A DNA stretch of 64,000 nucleotides, from assembly GCF_022682305.1 (NCBI RefSeq), contig NZ_CP093528.1:4208501-4272500 (forward strand), written 5' to 3'. Position numbers and translations under genes: made by a program. Under the pieces are notes generated by a model. It was not told the origin of the DNA. It saw only the letters and a program-made list of their open reading frames with translations, and did not search any database. The stretch comes from Shinella zoogloeoides (GTDB lineage Bacteria; Pseudomonadota; Alphaproteobacteria; Rhizobiales; Rhizobiaceae). This document shows positions 1 to 9,991 of this stretch, one piece after another (the first letter of the stretch is position 1; every line of letters begins with the position of its first letter).

Positions 1-20
1 CCGCCACCAAGGGAGCCTGA
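1..20 (+). CDS. End of an upstream ABC transporter gene (3' fragment)
   Basis: The last codons of an open frame (Ala-Thr-Lys-Gly-Ala-stop, TGA at 18-20) end three bases before the next permease start. In nucleoside/simple-sugar ABC operons two permease genes are usually adjacent, so this is most likely the first permease. Only the tail is visible, so the product is inferred from position. Confidence 0.5.
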
Positions 21-23
21 TCC

Positions 24-995
24 ATGGAGTTCTTTCAGGTCTTCATCGAGCTCGCGCAGTCGACCGTCCGCCTTTCGACGCCGCTGATCCTCGCCGCCCT
101 TGCCGGCCTCTTCACCGAGCGGGCCGGCGTCTTCGACATCGGCCTCGAGGGCAAGATGCTGGGCGCGGCCTTCGCCGCCGGCTCGGTCGCCTATATCACC
201 CAGTCGGTCTATATGGGCCTTGGCGCCGCCATCCTCGTTTCGGTGTTGCTGGCGCTGGTGCACGGCTATGCCTCGATCACCCAGCGCGGCAGCCAGATCG
301 TCTCGGGCGTGGCCATCAACTTCGTCGTCGCCGGCTCCACGGTCATCCTCGGCGAGGCCTGGTTCCGCCAGGGCGGCCGCACGCCCGCGCTTTCGGCCGA
401 TGGCCGCTTCGGCACGATCAAGCTGCCCTTCGCCGATGCGGTGCGCGAGGTGCCGATCCTCGGCCAGATCTATTCGGGACTGCTGTCAGGCCATTCGCCG
501 CTCACCTATCTCGCCTTCCTGATGGTGCCGGCGAGCTGGTGGATCCTCTACCGCACGCGCTTCGGCCTTCGCCTTCGCGCCGTCGGCGAGAATCCCGGCG
601 CGGTCGACACGGCCGGCATCTCGGTCATCTGGCTGCGCTACCGCGCCGTCATCTGCTGCGGCATCCTGTGCGGCATCGCCGGCGCCTATCTGTCGCTGGC
701 GGCCAATGCCGGCTTCACCAAGGGCATGACGGCCGGCAAGGGCTATATCGCGCTCGCCGCGCTGATCTTCGCCAAGTGGCGGCCGAAGAACATCCTCTTC
801 GCCTGCCTGCTCTTCGGCTTCCTCGATGCCTTCGCGATCCGCTACCAGGGTTATGCCTTCCCGCTGATCGGCAAGGTGCCGGTACAGCTCATGCAGGCGC
901 TGCCCTATATCCTCACGGTGATCCTGCTTGCAGGCTTCATCGGCAAGGCCATCCCGCCGAAGGCCGGCGGCGTGCCCTATGTGAAGGAACGATAG
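24..995 (+). CDS. ABC transporter permease, BMP/nucleoside or simple-sugar type
   Basis: 323 residues, highly hydrophobic, with about nine or ten membrane segments. It has the family pattern 'ERAGVFDIGLEGKM' near the N terminus and the EAA-like loop around 'RLRAVGENPGAVDTAGIS'. It would be the inner-membrane half of an importer of the BMP lipoprotein-dependent class, which carries nucleosides in several bacteria. It is followed at once by cdd, purine nucleoside phosphorylase, deoC and deoA, which supports nucleosides as substrate. The start follows a GGGAG ribosome binding site and lies three bases after the previous stop. Substrate is inferred from context. Confidence 0.88.
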   Translation: MEFFQVFIELAQSTVRLSTPLILAALAGLFTERAGVFDIGLEGKMLGAAFAAGSVAYITQSVYMGLGAAILVSVLLALVHGYASITQRGSQIVSGVAINFVVAGSTVILGEAWFRQGGRTPALSADGRFGTIKLPFADAVREVPILGQIYSGLLSGHSPLTYLAFLMVPASWWILYRTRFGLRLRAVGENPGAVDTAGISVIWLRYRAVICCGILCGIAGAYLSLAANAGFTKGMTAGKGYIALAALIFAKWRPKNILFACLLFGFLDAFAIRYQGYAFPLIGKVPVQLMQALPYILTVILLAGFIGKAIPPKAGGVPYVKER

Positions 996-996
996 A

Positions 997-1389
997 ATGT
1001 CCCACGACCTCTTCGAGGCGGCACGCGCGGCGATGAGCTTCGCGCATGCACCCTATTCAAAGTTCCCCGTCGGCGCGGCCATCCGCGCCGAGGACGGCAA
1101 GATCTATGCCGGCGCCAATATCGAGAACCTGTCCTTCCCGCAGGGCTGGTGCGCCGAGCCGACCGCGATCAGCCATATGATCATGGCCGGCAACAAGAAG
1201 ATCATCGAAATGGCCGTCATCGCCGAAAAGCTGCCGCTCTGCCCGCCCTGCGGCGGCTGCCGGCAGAAGATCGCGGAATTCGCCACGGCGAAGACGCCGA
1301 TCTATCTTTGCGACGAGACCGGCGTGAAGAAGACCATGACCATGGAAGAGCTGCTGCCGCACAGCTTCGCGACGGACATCCTCGGATGA
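997..1389 (+). CDS. cdd: Cytidine deaminase
   Basis: 130 residues, the usual size of homotetrameric cytidine deaminase, which converts (deoxy)cytidine to (deoxy)uridine in the cytoplasm. Zinc ligands are seen as C52 in 'WCAEPTA' and C85/C88 in 'PCGGCRQ'; E54 is the proton shuttle. The residue after CAE is Pro where many family members have Arg. The start codon is one base after the permease stop, so it is in the same operon. It feeds the uridine branch of the salvage pathway encoded downstream. Confidence 0.93.
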   Translation: MSHDLFEAARAAMSFAHAPYSKFPVGAAIRAEDGKIYAGANIENLSFPQGWCAEPTAISHMIMAGNKKIIEMAVIAEKLPLCPPCGGCRQKIAEFATAKTPIYLCDETGVKKTMTMEELLPHSFATDILG

Positions 1390-2198
1390 GCGGCGCGACC
1401 ACGGACCTGCTGCTCTCGCGCCTCGGCGGCGTTGCGCCGCGCTACGGCATCGTGCTCGGCTCCGGCCTCGGCACGCTGGTTGAGGCGGTCGAGAACCCCT
1501 TGCGCATTCCCTATTCGGACCTGCCGAGCTTTCCGGTCAGTTCCGTCTCCGGCCATGCCGGCGAGATGGTCATCGGCACGCTCGGCGGCGTACCCGTCAT
1601 CATGCTCTCCGGCCGCGTGCATTTCTACGAGCGTGGCGATGCAAACGCCATGCGCACGCCCATCGAGGTGCTGAAGGGTCTCGGCGTCACCTCGCTGATC
1701 CTCACCAATTCGGCGGGCTCGCTGCGCGAGGACATGCCGCCCGGCTCGGTGATGCGCATTTCCGACCACATCAATTTCTCCGGCACGAACCCGCTGATCG
1801 GCCTTGAGAGCGACGACCGCTTCGTCGGCATGACGAACGCCTATGACGCGGACCTTGCCGCGCGCATGGAGGCGGCAGCGGCAAAGCTCGATATCCCCCT
1901 GTCGAACGGCGTCTATATGTGGTTCTCCGGTCCGAGCTTCGAAACGCCGGCGGAAATCCGCATGGCGCGCGTCTTCGGCGCGGATGCCGTGGGCATGTCG
2001 ACGGTGCCGGAAGTGCTGATCGCCCGCCATCTCGGCCTCAAGGTCGCGGCGGTCTCCGTCATCACCAACTACGGCGCCGGCATGACGGGCGCCGAACTCA
2101 GCCATCACGAAACGAAGGATATGGCCCCGATCGGCGGAAAGCGGCTTGCCGCGATCCTCGCCGAGATGATCGCGGGCGGAGGCAATGACCATGCTTGA
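1386..2198 (+). CDS. punA: Purine-nucleoside phosphorylase (trimeric, PNP/MTAP type)
   Basis: 270 residues. It cleaves purine nucleosides with phosphate to base plus (deoxy)ribose-1-phosphate. Visible family motifs: phosphate-binding GSGLG (residues 25-29), 'HAGEMVIG' (from 57), 'GRVHFYE' (76-82), and the purine/ribose pocket 'GPSFETPAEIRMAR' and 'AVGMSTVPE'. The ATG overlaps the cdd stop (ATGA), implying coupled translation. This start was chosen over a much longer upstream frame because that would run through cdd. The symbol could equally be deoD or xapA by local convention. Confidence 0.9.
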   Translation: MSGATTDLLLSRLGGVAPRYGIVLGSGLGTLVEAVENPLRIPYSDLPSFPVSSVSGHAGEMVIGTLGGVPVIMLSGRVHFYERGDANAMRTPIEVLKGLGVTSLILTNSAGSLREDMPPGSVMRISDHINFSGTNPLIGLESDDRFVGMTNAYDADLAARMEAAAAKLDIPLSNGVYMWFSGPSFETPAEIRMARVFGADAVGMSTVPEVLIARHLGLKVAAVSVITNYGAGMTGAELSHHETKDMAPIGGKRLAAILAEMIAGGGNDHA

Positions 2199-2952
2199 GG
2201 AAACGGCAAAGAAGGCGCTCTCGCTGCTCGACCTGACGGACCTGACCGACACTTGCGACGCGGCTGCCATCGAAAAACTCTGCCGGCAGGCGCAGACGCC
2301 CTTCGGCACGACCGCCGCCATCTGCATCTGGCCGCGTTTCGTCGCGCAGGCGCGCGGCATCCTCGGTGCGGGCCATGCGGTGAAGATCGCCACGGTCGTC
2401 AACTTCCCCTCCGGTGACCTTGCCGTCGCGGACGTGCTTGCCGAAACGCGCAAGGCGATTGCCGATGGCGCGGACGAGATCGACCTTGTCATTCCCTACC
2501 ACGCCTTCATGGCCGGCGACGAAGCGGCGGTGACGGCGATGGTGACGGCGGTGAAGGCCGCCTGCACGCCGCCCGTCATCCTGAAAACCATTCTGGAGAC
2601 CGGCGAGATCAAGGACGCGGCGCTGATCCGCCGGGCATCCGACCTCGCCATCGCCGCCGGTAGCGATTTCATCAAGACCTCGACGGGCAAGGTCGCCGTC
2701 AACGCGACGCTCGAAGCCGCCGGGGTCATGCTGGCGGCGATCAAGGAGAGCGGCAAGCCGGTCGGCTTCAAGCCGGCAGGCGGCGTGCGCACGGTGGGCG
2801 ATGCGGGCGAATATCTCGCCCTTGCCGCCTCGATCCTCGGTGAGGGCTGGGCGACGCCCAGGACCTTCCGTTTCGGCGCGTCCGGCCTGCTTGGCGATAT
2901 CCTTTCCGTGCTCGGCGGCCAGGCGGCACCCTCCGCGCCCGCGAGCTACTGA
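2185..2952 (+). CDS. deoC: Deoxyribose-phosphate aldolase
   Basis: 255 residues. It splits 2-deoxyribose-5-phosphate into glyceraldehyde-3-phosphate and acetaldehyde, the last step of deoxynucleoside catabolism. The Schiff-base lysine lies in 'FIKTSTGK' (K164), the second active lysine in 'GFKPAGG' (K196), and the catalytic aspartate in 'EIDLVIP' (D100). It resembles the longer E. coli-type enzyme. Two in-frame ATGs (2185 and 2191) lie inside the end of the preceding gene, so translation is probably coupled; which is used cannot be decided. Confidence 0.95.
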   Translation: MTMLEETAKKALSLLDLTDLTDTCDAAAIEKLCRQAQTPFGTTAAICIWPRFVAQARGILGAGHAVKIATVVNFPSGDLAVADVLAETRKAIADGADEIDLVIPYHAFMAGDEAAVTAMVTAVKAACTPPVILKTILETGEIKDAALIRRASDLAIAAGSDFIKTSTGKVAVNATLEAAGVMLAAIKESGKPVGFKPAGGVRTVGDAGEYLALAASILGEGWATPRTFRFGASGLLGDILSVLGGQAAPSAPASY

Positions 2953-2953
2953 A

Positions 2954-4267
2954 ATGCTGCCGCAGGAGACGATCCGCCGCAAGCGGAACGGCGAACCGCT
3001 TTCCCGCGAGGAGATCGCCCGCTTCATCGCCGGCATCACCGATGGCAGTGTTTCCGAAGGGCAGGTAGCGGCGTTCGCCATGGCGATCTGGTTCAAGGGC
3101 ATGGCACGCGAGGAGACCGTCGCGCTGACGCTGGCGATGCGCGATTCGGGCGACGTTCTCGACTGGTCCGATATCGACCGGCCGATCGCCGACAAGCACT
3201 CCACCGGCGGCGTCGGCGACAATGTCTCGCTGATGCTGGCGCCGATCGCCGCGGCCTGCGGCCTTGCCGTGCCGATGATCTCCGGACGCGGCCTCGGCCA
3301 TACCGGCGGCACGCTGGACAAGCTGGAATCGATCCCCGGCTATACGATCATGCCGTCCGCCGACCTCTTCCGCCGCACGGTGAAGGATGTCGGCTGCGCG
3401 ATCATCGGCCAGACGGCGGCGCTCGCGCCGGCCGACAAGCGCATCTATGCCATCCGCGACGTCACGGCGACGGTCGATTCGGTGCCGCTGATCACCGCTT
3501 CCATTCTCTCCAAGAAACTCGCCGCGGGCCTCCAGTCGCTGGTGCTGGACGTTAAGGTTGGCAACGGCGCCTTCATGGTGGATGCGGCCGAAGCCGAGAT
3601 GCTGGCCCGCTCGCTGGTCGAGGTGGCGAACGGCGCGGGCGTGAAGACCTCCGCCCTCATCACCGACATGAACCAGCCGCTCGCGGACGCGGCCGGCAAC
3701 GCCGTCGAGATCGCCAATTGCATTGCCTTCCTCAAGGGCGATAAGGCCGGGACGCGGCTGGAGCGCATCGTGCTCGCCTTCGCGGCGGAAATGCTGGTTT
3801 CGTCGGGGCTGGAAAGTGATCTTTCTGCCGCCGAGGCAAAGGCGGCGCGGGCGCTGGCAAGCGGTGCGGCGGCCGAGGTCTTCGGCCGCATGGTGCATGC
3901 GCTCGGCGGGCCTGCCGATATCGTCGAGCGGGCGGATGCCTATCTCGCCGCCGCCCCGGTCATTCGTCCCATCCTCGCGGCGGAAAGTGGCTACCTCGCC
4001 TCCTGCGACACGCGGGGCGTCGGCCTTGCCGTCATCGAGCTTGGCGGCGGACGCAGCCGGCCGGACGATGTCATCGACCACCGCGTCGGCTTCGACCGCC
4101 TTCTGCCGCTCGGCACCCGGGTCGAGAAGGGCATGGAGATAGGTCGCGTGCATGCGGTGAACGAGGCCGATGCCGCCCGCGCGATGGAACGGCTCGGCGC
4201 GCTTTACCGCGTGCGTGCGGAAGCGCCGGCGGCTGCGGCGGATATCCTGACGCGCATCAGCGCGTGA
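2954..4267 (+). CDS. deoA: Thymidine phosphorylase
   Basis: 437 residues, the normal family length. It phosphorolyses thymidine and deoxyuridine to base and deoxyribose-1-phosphate. The pyrimidine nucleoside phosphorylase signature is '[11 protein letters not shown]' (residues 80-90), followed by '[16 protein letters not shown]'. The ATG lies one base after the deoC stop; a longer frame would overlap deoC and was rejected. It is the last gene of the plus-strand salvage operon and overlaps the converging protease gene by 11 bases. Confidence 0.94.
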   Translation: MLPQETIRRKRNGEPLSREEIARFIAGITDGSVSEGQVAAFAMAIWFKGMAREETVALTLAMRDSGDVLDWSDIDRPIADKHSTGGVGDNVSLMLAPIAAACGLAVPMISGRGLGHTGGTLDKLESIPGYTIMPSADLFRRTVKDVGCAIIGQTAALAPADKRIYAIRDVTATVDSVPLITASILSKKLAAGLQSLVLDVKVGNGAFMVDAAEAEMLARSLVEVANGAGVKTSALITDMNQPLADAAGNAVEIANCIAFLKGDKAGTRLERIVLAFAAEMLVSSGLESDLSAAEAKAARALASGAAAEVFGRMVHALGGPADIVERADAYLAAAPVIRPILAAESGYLASCDTRGVGLAVIELGGGRSRPDDVIDHRVGFDRLLPLGTRVEKGMEIGRVHAVNEADAARAMERLGALYRVRAEAPAAAADILTRISA

Positions 4268-4796
4268 GGTGCAGCTTGCCCTCTTCGACCTTGTAGGAGG
4301 AGAGGGCCTTCAGGAAGCTCATGCCGATCAGCGTGCCCGAGAGCGCCTTGTCTTCAAGCACCATGGCCCCGACATTCTCGATGCGCACCGGGCCGATCTC
4401 GATCCTGTCGAGGCGGATATAGGCGGCGCGGGCCTTGCCGTTGGCGGTATCGACCGCATAGCGGAAATCGAGGTCGGCCTTGTCGATGCCGATACGCTGG
4501 GCCGTCGAGACATTGAGCGCGACCATGCTGGCGCCCGTATCCACCATGCCCTCTTCCTTGCGGCCGTTGATGGAGAAGAGGCCGGTGAAATGGCCGCTGG
4601 CGTCGCCGCCGATCACGGCGCTGCGATTGCCGGTGTAGCGCGCCGCATCCTGACCGGCCGGAACGGAAACCTTCTCGACCTTGACCTCTTCGGGTGCCTT
4701 GCCGGTTGCGGCAAGATAGCGGGTCGCAAGATTCGGCACGAAGGTGGCGGCCGCGATGACGGAACCGACGACGAGGACGAGGCTGCGAACGAACAT
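4257..4796 (-). CDS. Retroviral-type aspartic protease, TIGR02281-like
   Basis: 179 residues. An N-terminal signal anchor (residues about 5-22) suggests a periplasmic, membrane-tethered protein. The catalytic motif 'VDTGAS' is at 85-90 and a late 'GTLIGMSFL' matches the second conserved block of single-domain clan AA proteases common in alphaproteobacteria. It probably acts as a dimer. The substrate is unknown. It converges on deoA and there is no sign of a functional link. Confidence 0.8.
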   Translation of the reverse strand: MFVRSLVLVVGSVIAAATFVPNLATRYLAATGKAPEEVKVEKVSVPAGQDAARYTGNRSAVIGGDASGHFTGLFSINGRKEEGMVDTGASMVALNVSTAQRIGIDKADLDFRYAVDTANGKARAAYIRLDRIEIGPVRIENVGAMVLEDKALSGTLIGMSFLKALSSYKVEEGKLHLTR

Positions 4797-4853
4797 GGGG
4801 TGGTCTCCGGGAGGATTTGTCCCGAAATAGCACGGTCCTCGCTAACGGACGGC

Positions 4854-4880
4854 AAAAGGGGCGCTTTCAGGCGCCCCTCT
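4854..4880 (-). terminator. Rho-independent terminator of upp
   Basis: A perfect inverted repeat GGGGCGC (4858-4864) / GCGCCCC (4871-4877) with loop TTTCAG lies downstream of the upp stop. On the minus strand it is followed by TTTT (4857-4854). Confidence 0.75.
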
Positions 4881-4921
4881 CCACGATCTTTGCTTCGCTT
4901 GGTAAAGGCGGGGTTAACCCG

Positions 4922-5551
4922 TCACTTCGTGCCGTACATGCGGTCGCCGGCATCGCCGAGGCCGGGCACGATATAGCCCTTCTCGTTGAGCTGGCGGTCG
5001 ATGGAGGCGGTGTAGACCGGCACATCAGGGTGGTGGGCGCGGAAACTCTTGATGCCTTCCGGCGCGGCGAGCAGGCAGAGGAAGCGGATATTGGTCGCGC
5101 CGCGGGCCTTCAGCGTGTCGATGGCGGCGATGGCGGAATTGCCGGTCGCCAGCATCGGGTCGACGACGATGACGAGGCGCTCGTCGATGCTGTCGGGGGC
5201 CTTGAAGAAATATTCGACCGCTTCCAGCGTCTCGTGATCGCGGTAGACGCCGATATGGGAGACGCGGGCCGACGGCACCAGCTCCAGCATGCCCTCGAGC
5301 AGGCCGTTGCCGGCGCGCAGGATCGAGGCGAAGACCAGCTTCTTGCCCTCGAGGACAGGTGCGTCGATTACTTCCAGCGGCGTCTCGATGCGCGCCGTGG
5401 TAAGTTCCAGGTCACGCGTGACTTCATAGCAGAGCAGCGTGGAGATTTCCCGCAGCAGGCGGCGGAAGCTGCCCGTGGAGGTCTCCTTCTTGCGCATGAT
5501 GGTCAGCTTGTGCTGCACGAGCGGGTGATCGATGACTGTAACGCCGTCCAT
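4922..5551 (-). CDS. upp: Uracil phosphoribosyltransferase
   Basis: 209 residues. It converts uracil plus PRPP to UMP in the cytoplasm. The PRPP-binding loop 'DPMLATGNS' is at 131-139 and the uracil-binding tail '[16 protein letters not shown]' closes the protein. The start at 5551 was chosen because GGAAGG precedes it and because homologues begin '[10 protein letters not shown]'; the open frame extends 29 codons further upstream. It shares the salvage theme with add and deoB just upstream on the same strand. Confidence 0.95.
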   Translation of the reverse strand: MDGVTVIDHPLVQHKLTIMRKKETSTGSFRRLLREISTLLCYEVTRDLELTTARIETPLEVIDAPVLEGKKLVFASILRAGNGLLEGMLELVPSARVSHIGVYRDHETLEAVEYFFKAPDSIDERLVIVVDPMLATGNSAIAAIDTLKARGATNIRFLCLLAAPEGIKSFRAHHPDVPVYTASIDRQLNEKGYIVPGLGDAGDRMYGTK

Positions 5552-5657
5552 GGCCAACCTTCCGAAAGTAAGTGATGACTTCTTTTTCCACGGAACGGCG
5601 GCCCGCCGCAAGAGAAGAGAGCCGGCGGAGGGCAACATCCCCAGCCGGCTGCGGTTT

Positions 5658-6626
5658 CTAGAGGCGTGAAAGCAGCCGCTGGCGCGTCGGCTCGTCCACG
5701 AAGGCGGCCTCGATGGCGGTGCGCGTCATGCCGAGGATGTCTTCGTCGCTGAAGCCCATGACGGTCGAGGCGATCTCGTATTCGCGGGCGAGCGAGGTGT
5801 GAAAAAAGGGCGGGTCGTCGGAGTTGAGCGTGACGCGCACGCCGGCTTCATGCAGCGCCCGCAGCGGGTGGCTCTGGAAATCCGGGAAGACGCCGAGGGC
5901 GATATTCGAGCCGGGGCAGACCTCCAGCACCACGCCCTCGTCCGCCAGCCGTTTGACGAGGTCCGCGTCCTCGATGGCGCGCACGCCATGGCTGATGCGC
6001 GCGGGGCGGACATGGTCGAGCGCATCGCGCACGCTGAAGGCACCGGAGAGCTCGCCGGCATGGATGGTGATGCCGAGGCCGGCATCGCGGGCGATGTCGA
6101 AAGCGCGGGTGAAATCGGCAACGCGGTGCATGCGCTCCTCGCCGGCAAGGTTGAAGCCGGTGATCAGGGGATGCGGCCGGCGCGCGGCATATTCCGCTGC
6201 CCTTACCACGCGCTCCGGGCCGAAATGGCGAATGCCGACGACGAGAAGACGCGTCTCGATGCCGGTCTTCGCCTTGGCGCGCTCGGCGCCTTCCGCAAGA
6301 CCGCGCATATAGGCGTCCGCGCCGATGCCGACCGCGTCGCCCTGGTCGGGCGAGGCGATCAGCTCGCTGTAGATCACGCCCGCCTCGGCGATCTCGGTGA
6401 GGTACGTTTCGGCGAGCAGCGCATAGTCCTCCTCCGTGCGGAAGAGGTTGGCGGTGGCGTCATAGCTCTGCACGAAGCTGGTGAAGTCCTGCCAGCAATA
6501 TTCGCCGTCCTTGATGAAGCCGGATGTGTCGATGCCGTAGCGCTTTGCCTGGGCGGCGGCGAGGGCAGGGGGCGTCGCACCTTCAATATGGCAGTGCAGT
6601 TCCGCCTTGGGCATGGTTTTCGTCAC
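5658..6626 (-). CDS. add: Adenosine deaminase
   Basis: 322 residues. It deaminates (deoxy)adenosine to (deoxy)inosine. Zinc ligands H11 and H13 in 'ELHCHIEG'; further active-site blocks are 'TIHAGEL', 'RISHGVRA' and 'LNSDDPPFF'. A GTG start at 6626 is preferred over ATG at 6614: the GTG overlaps the deoB stop (GTGA) and GGAAGGAG lies six bases upstream, so translation is probably coupled to deoB. Its inosine product is a substrate for the purine phosphorylase encoded at 1386-2198. Confidence 0.93.
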   Translation of the reverse strand: MTKTMPKAELHCHIEGATPPALAAAQAKRYGIDTSGFIKDGEYCWQDFTSFVQSYDATANLFRTEEDYALLAETYLTEIAEAGVIYSELIASPDQGDAVGIGADAYMRGLAEGAERAKAKTGIETRLLVVGIRHFGPERVVRAAEYAARRPHPLITGFNLAGEERMHRVADFTRAFDIARDAGLGITIHAGELSGAFSVRDALDHVRPARISHGVRAIEDADLVKRLADEGVVLEVCPGSNIALGVFPDFQSHPLRALHEAGVRVTLNSDDPPFFHTSLAREYEIASTVMGFSDEDILGMTRTAIEAAFVDEPTRQRLLSRL

Positions 6627-7852
6627 AAAAAACTCCTTCCGTGCGGCCCCTGCGGGATGCCGAGATGACGGGCGATGCTCTCGCCGATATCGGCGAAGGT
6701 ATTGCGGGTTTCGATGAGGCGCGAGCGCAGGCCCGGGCCGAAGCTGAGGATGGGCACGCGCTCGCGTGTATGGTCTGTGCCGCGCCAGGTGGGGTCGCAG
6801 CCGTGGTCGGCGGTGAGGATGACGATATCGCCGGGCTTCAGCTTGCGGTCCACCTCCGGCAGGCGGCGGTCGAAGGCTTCGAGCGCGGCGGCATAGCCGG
6901 GCACGTCGCGCCGGTGGCCGTAGAGCATGTCGAAATCGACGAAATTGGTGAAGACGAGATCGCCGTCCCTGGCCTCGTCCATCACGCGCAGCGTCGCGTC
7001 GAACAGCGCCATGTTGCCGTTTGCCTTGGTGAGCGTGCCTATTCCCTGATGGGCAAAGATATCGCCGATCTTGCCGACGGCATGCACGGTGCGCCCGGCT
7101 TCCGCCAGCCGGTCGAGCAGCGTGGGTTCGGGCGGCAGGACGGAATAGTCGCGGCGGTTGCCGGTGCGCTCGAAGGTCTCGGGTGTTTCGCCGAGGAAGG
7201 GTCGCGCGATGACCCGGCCGATGCGCCCGCCCGGCCGCTCGTCGAGGATTTTCCGCACGGTCTCGCAGAAGGCCAGGAGGCGGGCGAGGCCGAAATGCGC
7301 CTCGTGTGCGGCGATCTGGAAGACGGAGTCGGAAGAGGTGTAGCAGATGGGCTTGCCGGTGCGGATATGCTCCAGGCCATGGCGGGCGATGATATCGGTG
7401 CCGGAGGCGTGGCAATTGCCGAGAATGCCGGGCACGTTGCCGGCGCTGCGGATTGCTTCCACCAGTTCCGGCTCGAAGGCGTCGCCATCGGCGGGGAAAT
7501 AGCCCCAGTCGAAGGAAACCGGCGTGCCGGCTATCTCCCAGTGACCGGACGGTGTGTCCTTGCCGTTCGAGACCTCGCTCGCTGCGCCGTGATAGCCGAA
7601 GACGCGCTGCGGCACATCCATGCCTTGCGGAAAATGCCCTGTCGCGGCGCGGGCGGCATGCAGAAGGCCGAGTGCCGACATGTTGGGAAGCTTCAGCGGC
7701 CCCTGTCGCAGACCAGGCCTGTCGGCGGCGCCAGCCGCGCAGAATTCGGCAATATGGCCGAGCGTATCGGCGCCAAGATCGCCGAATTTCTCCGCATCAG
7801 GCCCGCCGCCGATGCCGAAGGAATCGAGAACGAAGAGAAAGGCTCGCGCCAT
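6623..7852 (-). CDS. deoB: Phosphopentomutase
   Basis: 409 residues. It interconverts (deoxy)ribose-1- and -5-phosphate, linking the two nucleoside phosphorylases to DeoC. It belongs to the alkaline phosphatase fold: 'VLDSFGIGG' at the N terminus binds metal, '[12 protein letters not shown]' holds the catalytic threonine, and 'TADHGCDPT' plus 'HTRE' supply C-terminal metal ligands. It is the promoter-proximal gene of the minus-strand deoB-add group, with upp about 100 bases further downstream. The start follows AGGTGATCC. Confidence 0.95.
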   Translation of the reverse strand: MARAFLFVLDSFGIGGGPDAEKFGDLGADTLGHIAEFCAAGAADRPGLRQGPLKLPNMSALGLLHAARAATGHFPQGMDVPQRVFGYHGAASEVSNGKDTPSGHWEIAGTPVSFDWGYFPADGDAFEPELVEAIRSAGNVPGILGNCHASGTDIIARHGLEHIRTGKPICYTSSDSVFQIAAHEAHFGLARLLAFCETVRKILDERPGGRIGRVIARPFLGETPETFERTGNRRDYSVLPPEPTLLDRLAEAGRTVHAVGKIGDIFAHQGIGTLTKANGNMALFDATLRVMDEARDGDLVFTNFVDFDMLYGHRRDVPGYAAALEAFDRRLPEVDRKLKPGDIVILTADHGCDPTWRGTDHTRERVPILSFGPGLRSRLIETRNTFADIGESIARHLGIPQGPHGRSFL

Positions 7853-7928
7853 GGATCACCTGCCGTCTGTCCGCATCCCAAGGGAATGGCATGGCGGCGG
7901 CGAGGGGTTCAAGCGAAATCGCGCTCCG

Positions 7929-8546
7929 TCAGCAATTGCTGCAGGTGATGTTCTTGCCGATGCGCGCGCGGAAATAGCTCGTCTTGCCCAGCGTGATCTC
8001 ATTGACGCGCGAGGACAGGTTGGGCGCCATCAGCAGGAGCGGGTGTTGCATCTCGAACTCCGTGCGCACGATGAAGCCTTCCTTCGCCACGGTGTTCGCA
8101 GGCAGGGTCACGGCATCGCCCTTGGTATAGGGCGTCCCCTCGCTTTCGTTGGTCGCGCCGCTTGCGCGCGACCATTCGCGCGACCAGGCGACCTTTGCGT
8201 TGCCGCCAGCGTCGATGGCGATGCCGGTCATCTTCAGGCTGTAGGCGTTCTGCGCGAACGGCGCGACGACGCTCCGGGTGACTTCCTTCATGGCGGAGAG
8301 CATCGTCGTGTTCGTCTTCTCGACCCGCGTGAGGAGGTCGGAGACGTTGCTGGAGGCGCGGGCGACCTTGCGCGCGACCGTAATGCCGACGGTGATCTCG
8401 AAGGCGCCGATATAGGTCATGATGAGAAGCGGCGCGACGATCACGAATTCGATGGCGCCCACACCGCTGCGGTCGGCGATGAAGCGGCGCAGCGTCTGGA
8501 GGAGACCCTTGCCGGTCTGCGGGCTGGAGGCATGCCGGGACATCAT
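7929..8546 (-). CDS. TadE/TadG-like minor pseudopilin
   Basis: 205 residues. After a short basic head comes 'DRSGVGAIEFVIVAPLLIM' (about residues 25-43), the class IVb pseudopilin pattern with a conserved glutamate at the start of the hydrophobic helix. Such proteins are processed by CpaA and assist Flp pilus assembly at the inner membrane. The ATG overlaps the stop of the next upstream gene (ATGA), pairing two minor pseudopilins. The C terminus carries a 'CSNC' pair that may form a disulfide. Confidence 0.8.
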   Translation of the reverse strand: MMSRHASSPQTGKGLLQTLRRFIADRSGVGAIEFVIVAPLLIMTYIGAFEITVGITVARKVARASSNVSDLLTRVEKTNTTMLSAMKEVTRSVVAPFAQNAYSLKMTGIAIDAGGNAKVAWSREWSRASGATNESEGTPYTKGDAVTLPANTVAKEGFIVRTEFEMQHPLLLMAPNLSSRVNEITLGKTSYFRARIGKNITCSNC

Positions 8547-9097
8547 TTGTAGTCCTCAGTCTGCACGATGGTCGTTGCGACCATCAGGTAGTTGCGGGTC
8601 GTGCCGTCGGCCGCCGTGACGCTGGAGAGCAGGGGGCGCACGATATCCGTGATGATGTCCCAGCGATAATAGGCGCGCACGATGTTGATGGAGTTCTTGC
8701 CGCCCGGTGCGAATTTGAAGGCGGCGGTGTCGAGATTGTCCTCGACGATGGAAACCGCCGGGGTGATGTCGGCGTAGCTCGCGAAGCTCTCCACATGGAT
8801 GAAGAGCCTGTCCTCGGTCTGCGCCTCGGTATTCGAGCAGGGCATGAGGAGCTTGATCTCCTCGCAGAAGGCCTCACGGTAGGCGACCCTGTCCGTATTG
8901 GTGGAGTTGATGACGCCGGTCCGTATCCTGCGCGCCATGGTCTCGTTGGCGTTGGCGAAGAGCTGTTCCGCCGAGAATGCCAGGAAGGTCTCGAGCGAGG
9001 CGAAGACGATGAGGAAGAAGGGCAGGGCGAGCAGGGCGAATTCGATCGCCGTCGCGCCATCGCGGCGGGTGAGGAAACGCCTGAACAGTCCGTTCAT
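8543..9097 (-). CDS. TadE-like minor pseudopilin
   Basis: 184 residues with 'RRDGATAIEFALLALPFFLIVF' near the N terminus; the glutamate of 'IEF' and the following 17-residue hydrophobic stretch are the TadE hallmark. It is first in a two-gene unit with the 7929-8546 gene. The start is uncertain: ATG at 9097 gives the usual short basic leader, while another ATG at 9136 would add 13 residues. Confidence 0.8.
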   Translation of the reverse strand: MNGLFRRFLTRRDGATAIEFALLALPFFLIVFASLETFLAFSAEQLFANANETMARRIRTGVINSTNTDRVAYREAFCEEIKLLMPCSNTEAQTEDRLFIHVESFASYADITPAVSIVEDNLDTAAFKFAPGGKNSINIVRAYYRWDIITDIVRPLLSSVTAADGTTRNYLMVATTIVQTEDYK

Positions 9098-9247
9098 CGG
9101 CCGTCGGCGGTTTGCTGCATCATGATCGGGCGACATCGCGATCCGTTCCGAGGATACTGGAAGTCCCGACAGTAGCGGACAGAGCGTTTATATTTCGTGT
9201 GCGCGACTGCGGGAAGCCGAGGGGTTTCCCGTTTACGGCGGCCGATG

Positions 9248-9658
9248 TCAGTCGCCGTTGACCTTGGGGGCGTGCACTTCGCAATTCGGCGTGCAGGACA
9301 GCACGGAGCGGTCCGTCTGCCGGAAGACGCGCACGGTATTGCCCTCGTCGATGGACACGAGGATGCGCTCGTCGACAATCGCATTGCCGTCGACATCGAG
9401 GAGGACGAGGTTGGTCGTTCCGAAATTGCGGCCGGTCAGCACGATGGTCTGGGCGTCCGCCACCGTGGCATCGGCCACCTTGGCGTTGCCGACGATCACC
9501 TTGCTGACGGGCCGGTCGAGCCGCAGCACGCGGGCGTGGTCCATATAAACGCGCAGATAGGGTTCCTCCGCACTCGCGGCAACAGTCGTCGCCAACAGGA
9601 CGAAGGCGGTCGTCGCAAGCTTTGCTGCATCCGCAGCGAGGGTCCAGTCGCGTCCCAT
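9248..9658 (-). CDS. Small secretin N-domain-like protein (pilus assembly N-terminal domain)
   Basis: 136 residues with a signal peptide ('AFVLLATTVAASAEEP'). The mature part has the pattern also present at the start of CpaC secretins ('VLRLDRPVSKVIVGNAKVADATVADAQTIVLTGRNFGTTNLVLLD'-type block), so it is a stand-alone periplasmic secretin N domain. It probably contacts or assists the CpaC channel encoded at 11,856. Two C-terminal cysteines ('SCTPNC') may form a disulfide. Confidence 0.8.
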   Translation of the reverse strand: MGRDWTLAADAAKLATTAFVLLATTVAASAEEPYLRVYMDHARVLRLDRPVSKVIVGNAKVADATVADAQTIVLTGRNFGTTNLVLLDVDGNAIVDERILVSIDEGNTVRVFRQTDRSVLSCTPNCEVHAPKVNGD

Positions 9659-9991
9659 AAACAGTCATCCCGGCAAGTAACTGGGTGACAGCATCGCCTG
9701 GAATGGTGAATGAAGCTTTAAGCCGAAGGGGCGGCAGTCTCGTTTCAACCCTGGCGCTTGTCGCATGCGCCGCGCGGAATCGATGACCAAAAAATGGAAA
9801 AGCGTGCGCAAGTGCGCTTTACGAGGGTTTTAACCGACGGGAAACCATAAATCGGACAACGGTGTGGCAAGGTTGTGTTAACCGAACTCCTTAAGCGGAT
9901 GGAAATGGCCGGCCTGTAGGTTGCAGTCATCCGAACAACGGCAACAGTTGGCGGACGTGCTGAACCAACATCGTGGAGCTAGGAGAATACC
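9659..9991. promoter_or_regulatory. Intergenic region upstream of flp (divergent promoters)
   Basis: 333 bases without a gene between the minus-strand secretin-domain gene and flp. It is less GC-rich than its surroundings and holds TTAACC at 9830-9835 and 9878-9883, the second followed by TTAA at 9891-9894. TTAACC-type half-sites resemble CtrA boxes of alphaproteobacteria, but the spacing (TTAA-N9-TTAA) is not the classic N7, so CtrA control is only a suggestion. AGGAG at 9980-9984 is the flp ribosome binding site. Confidence 0.5.
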
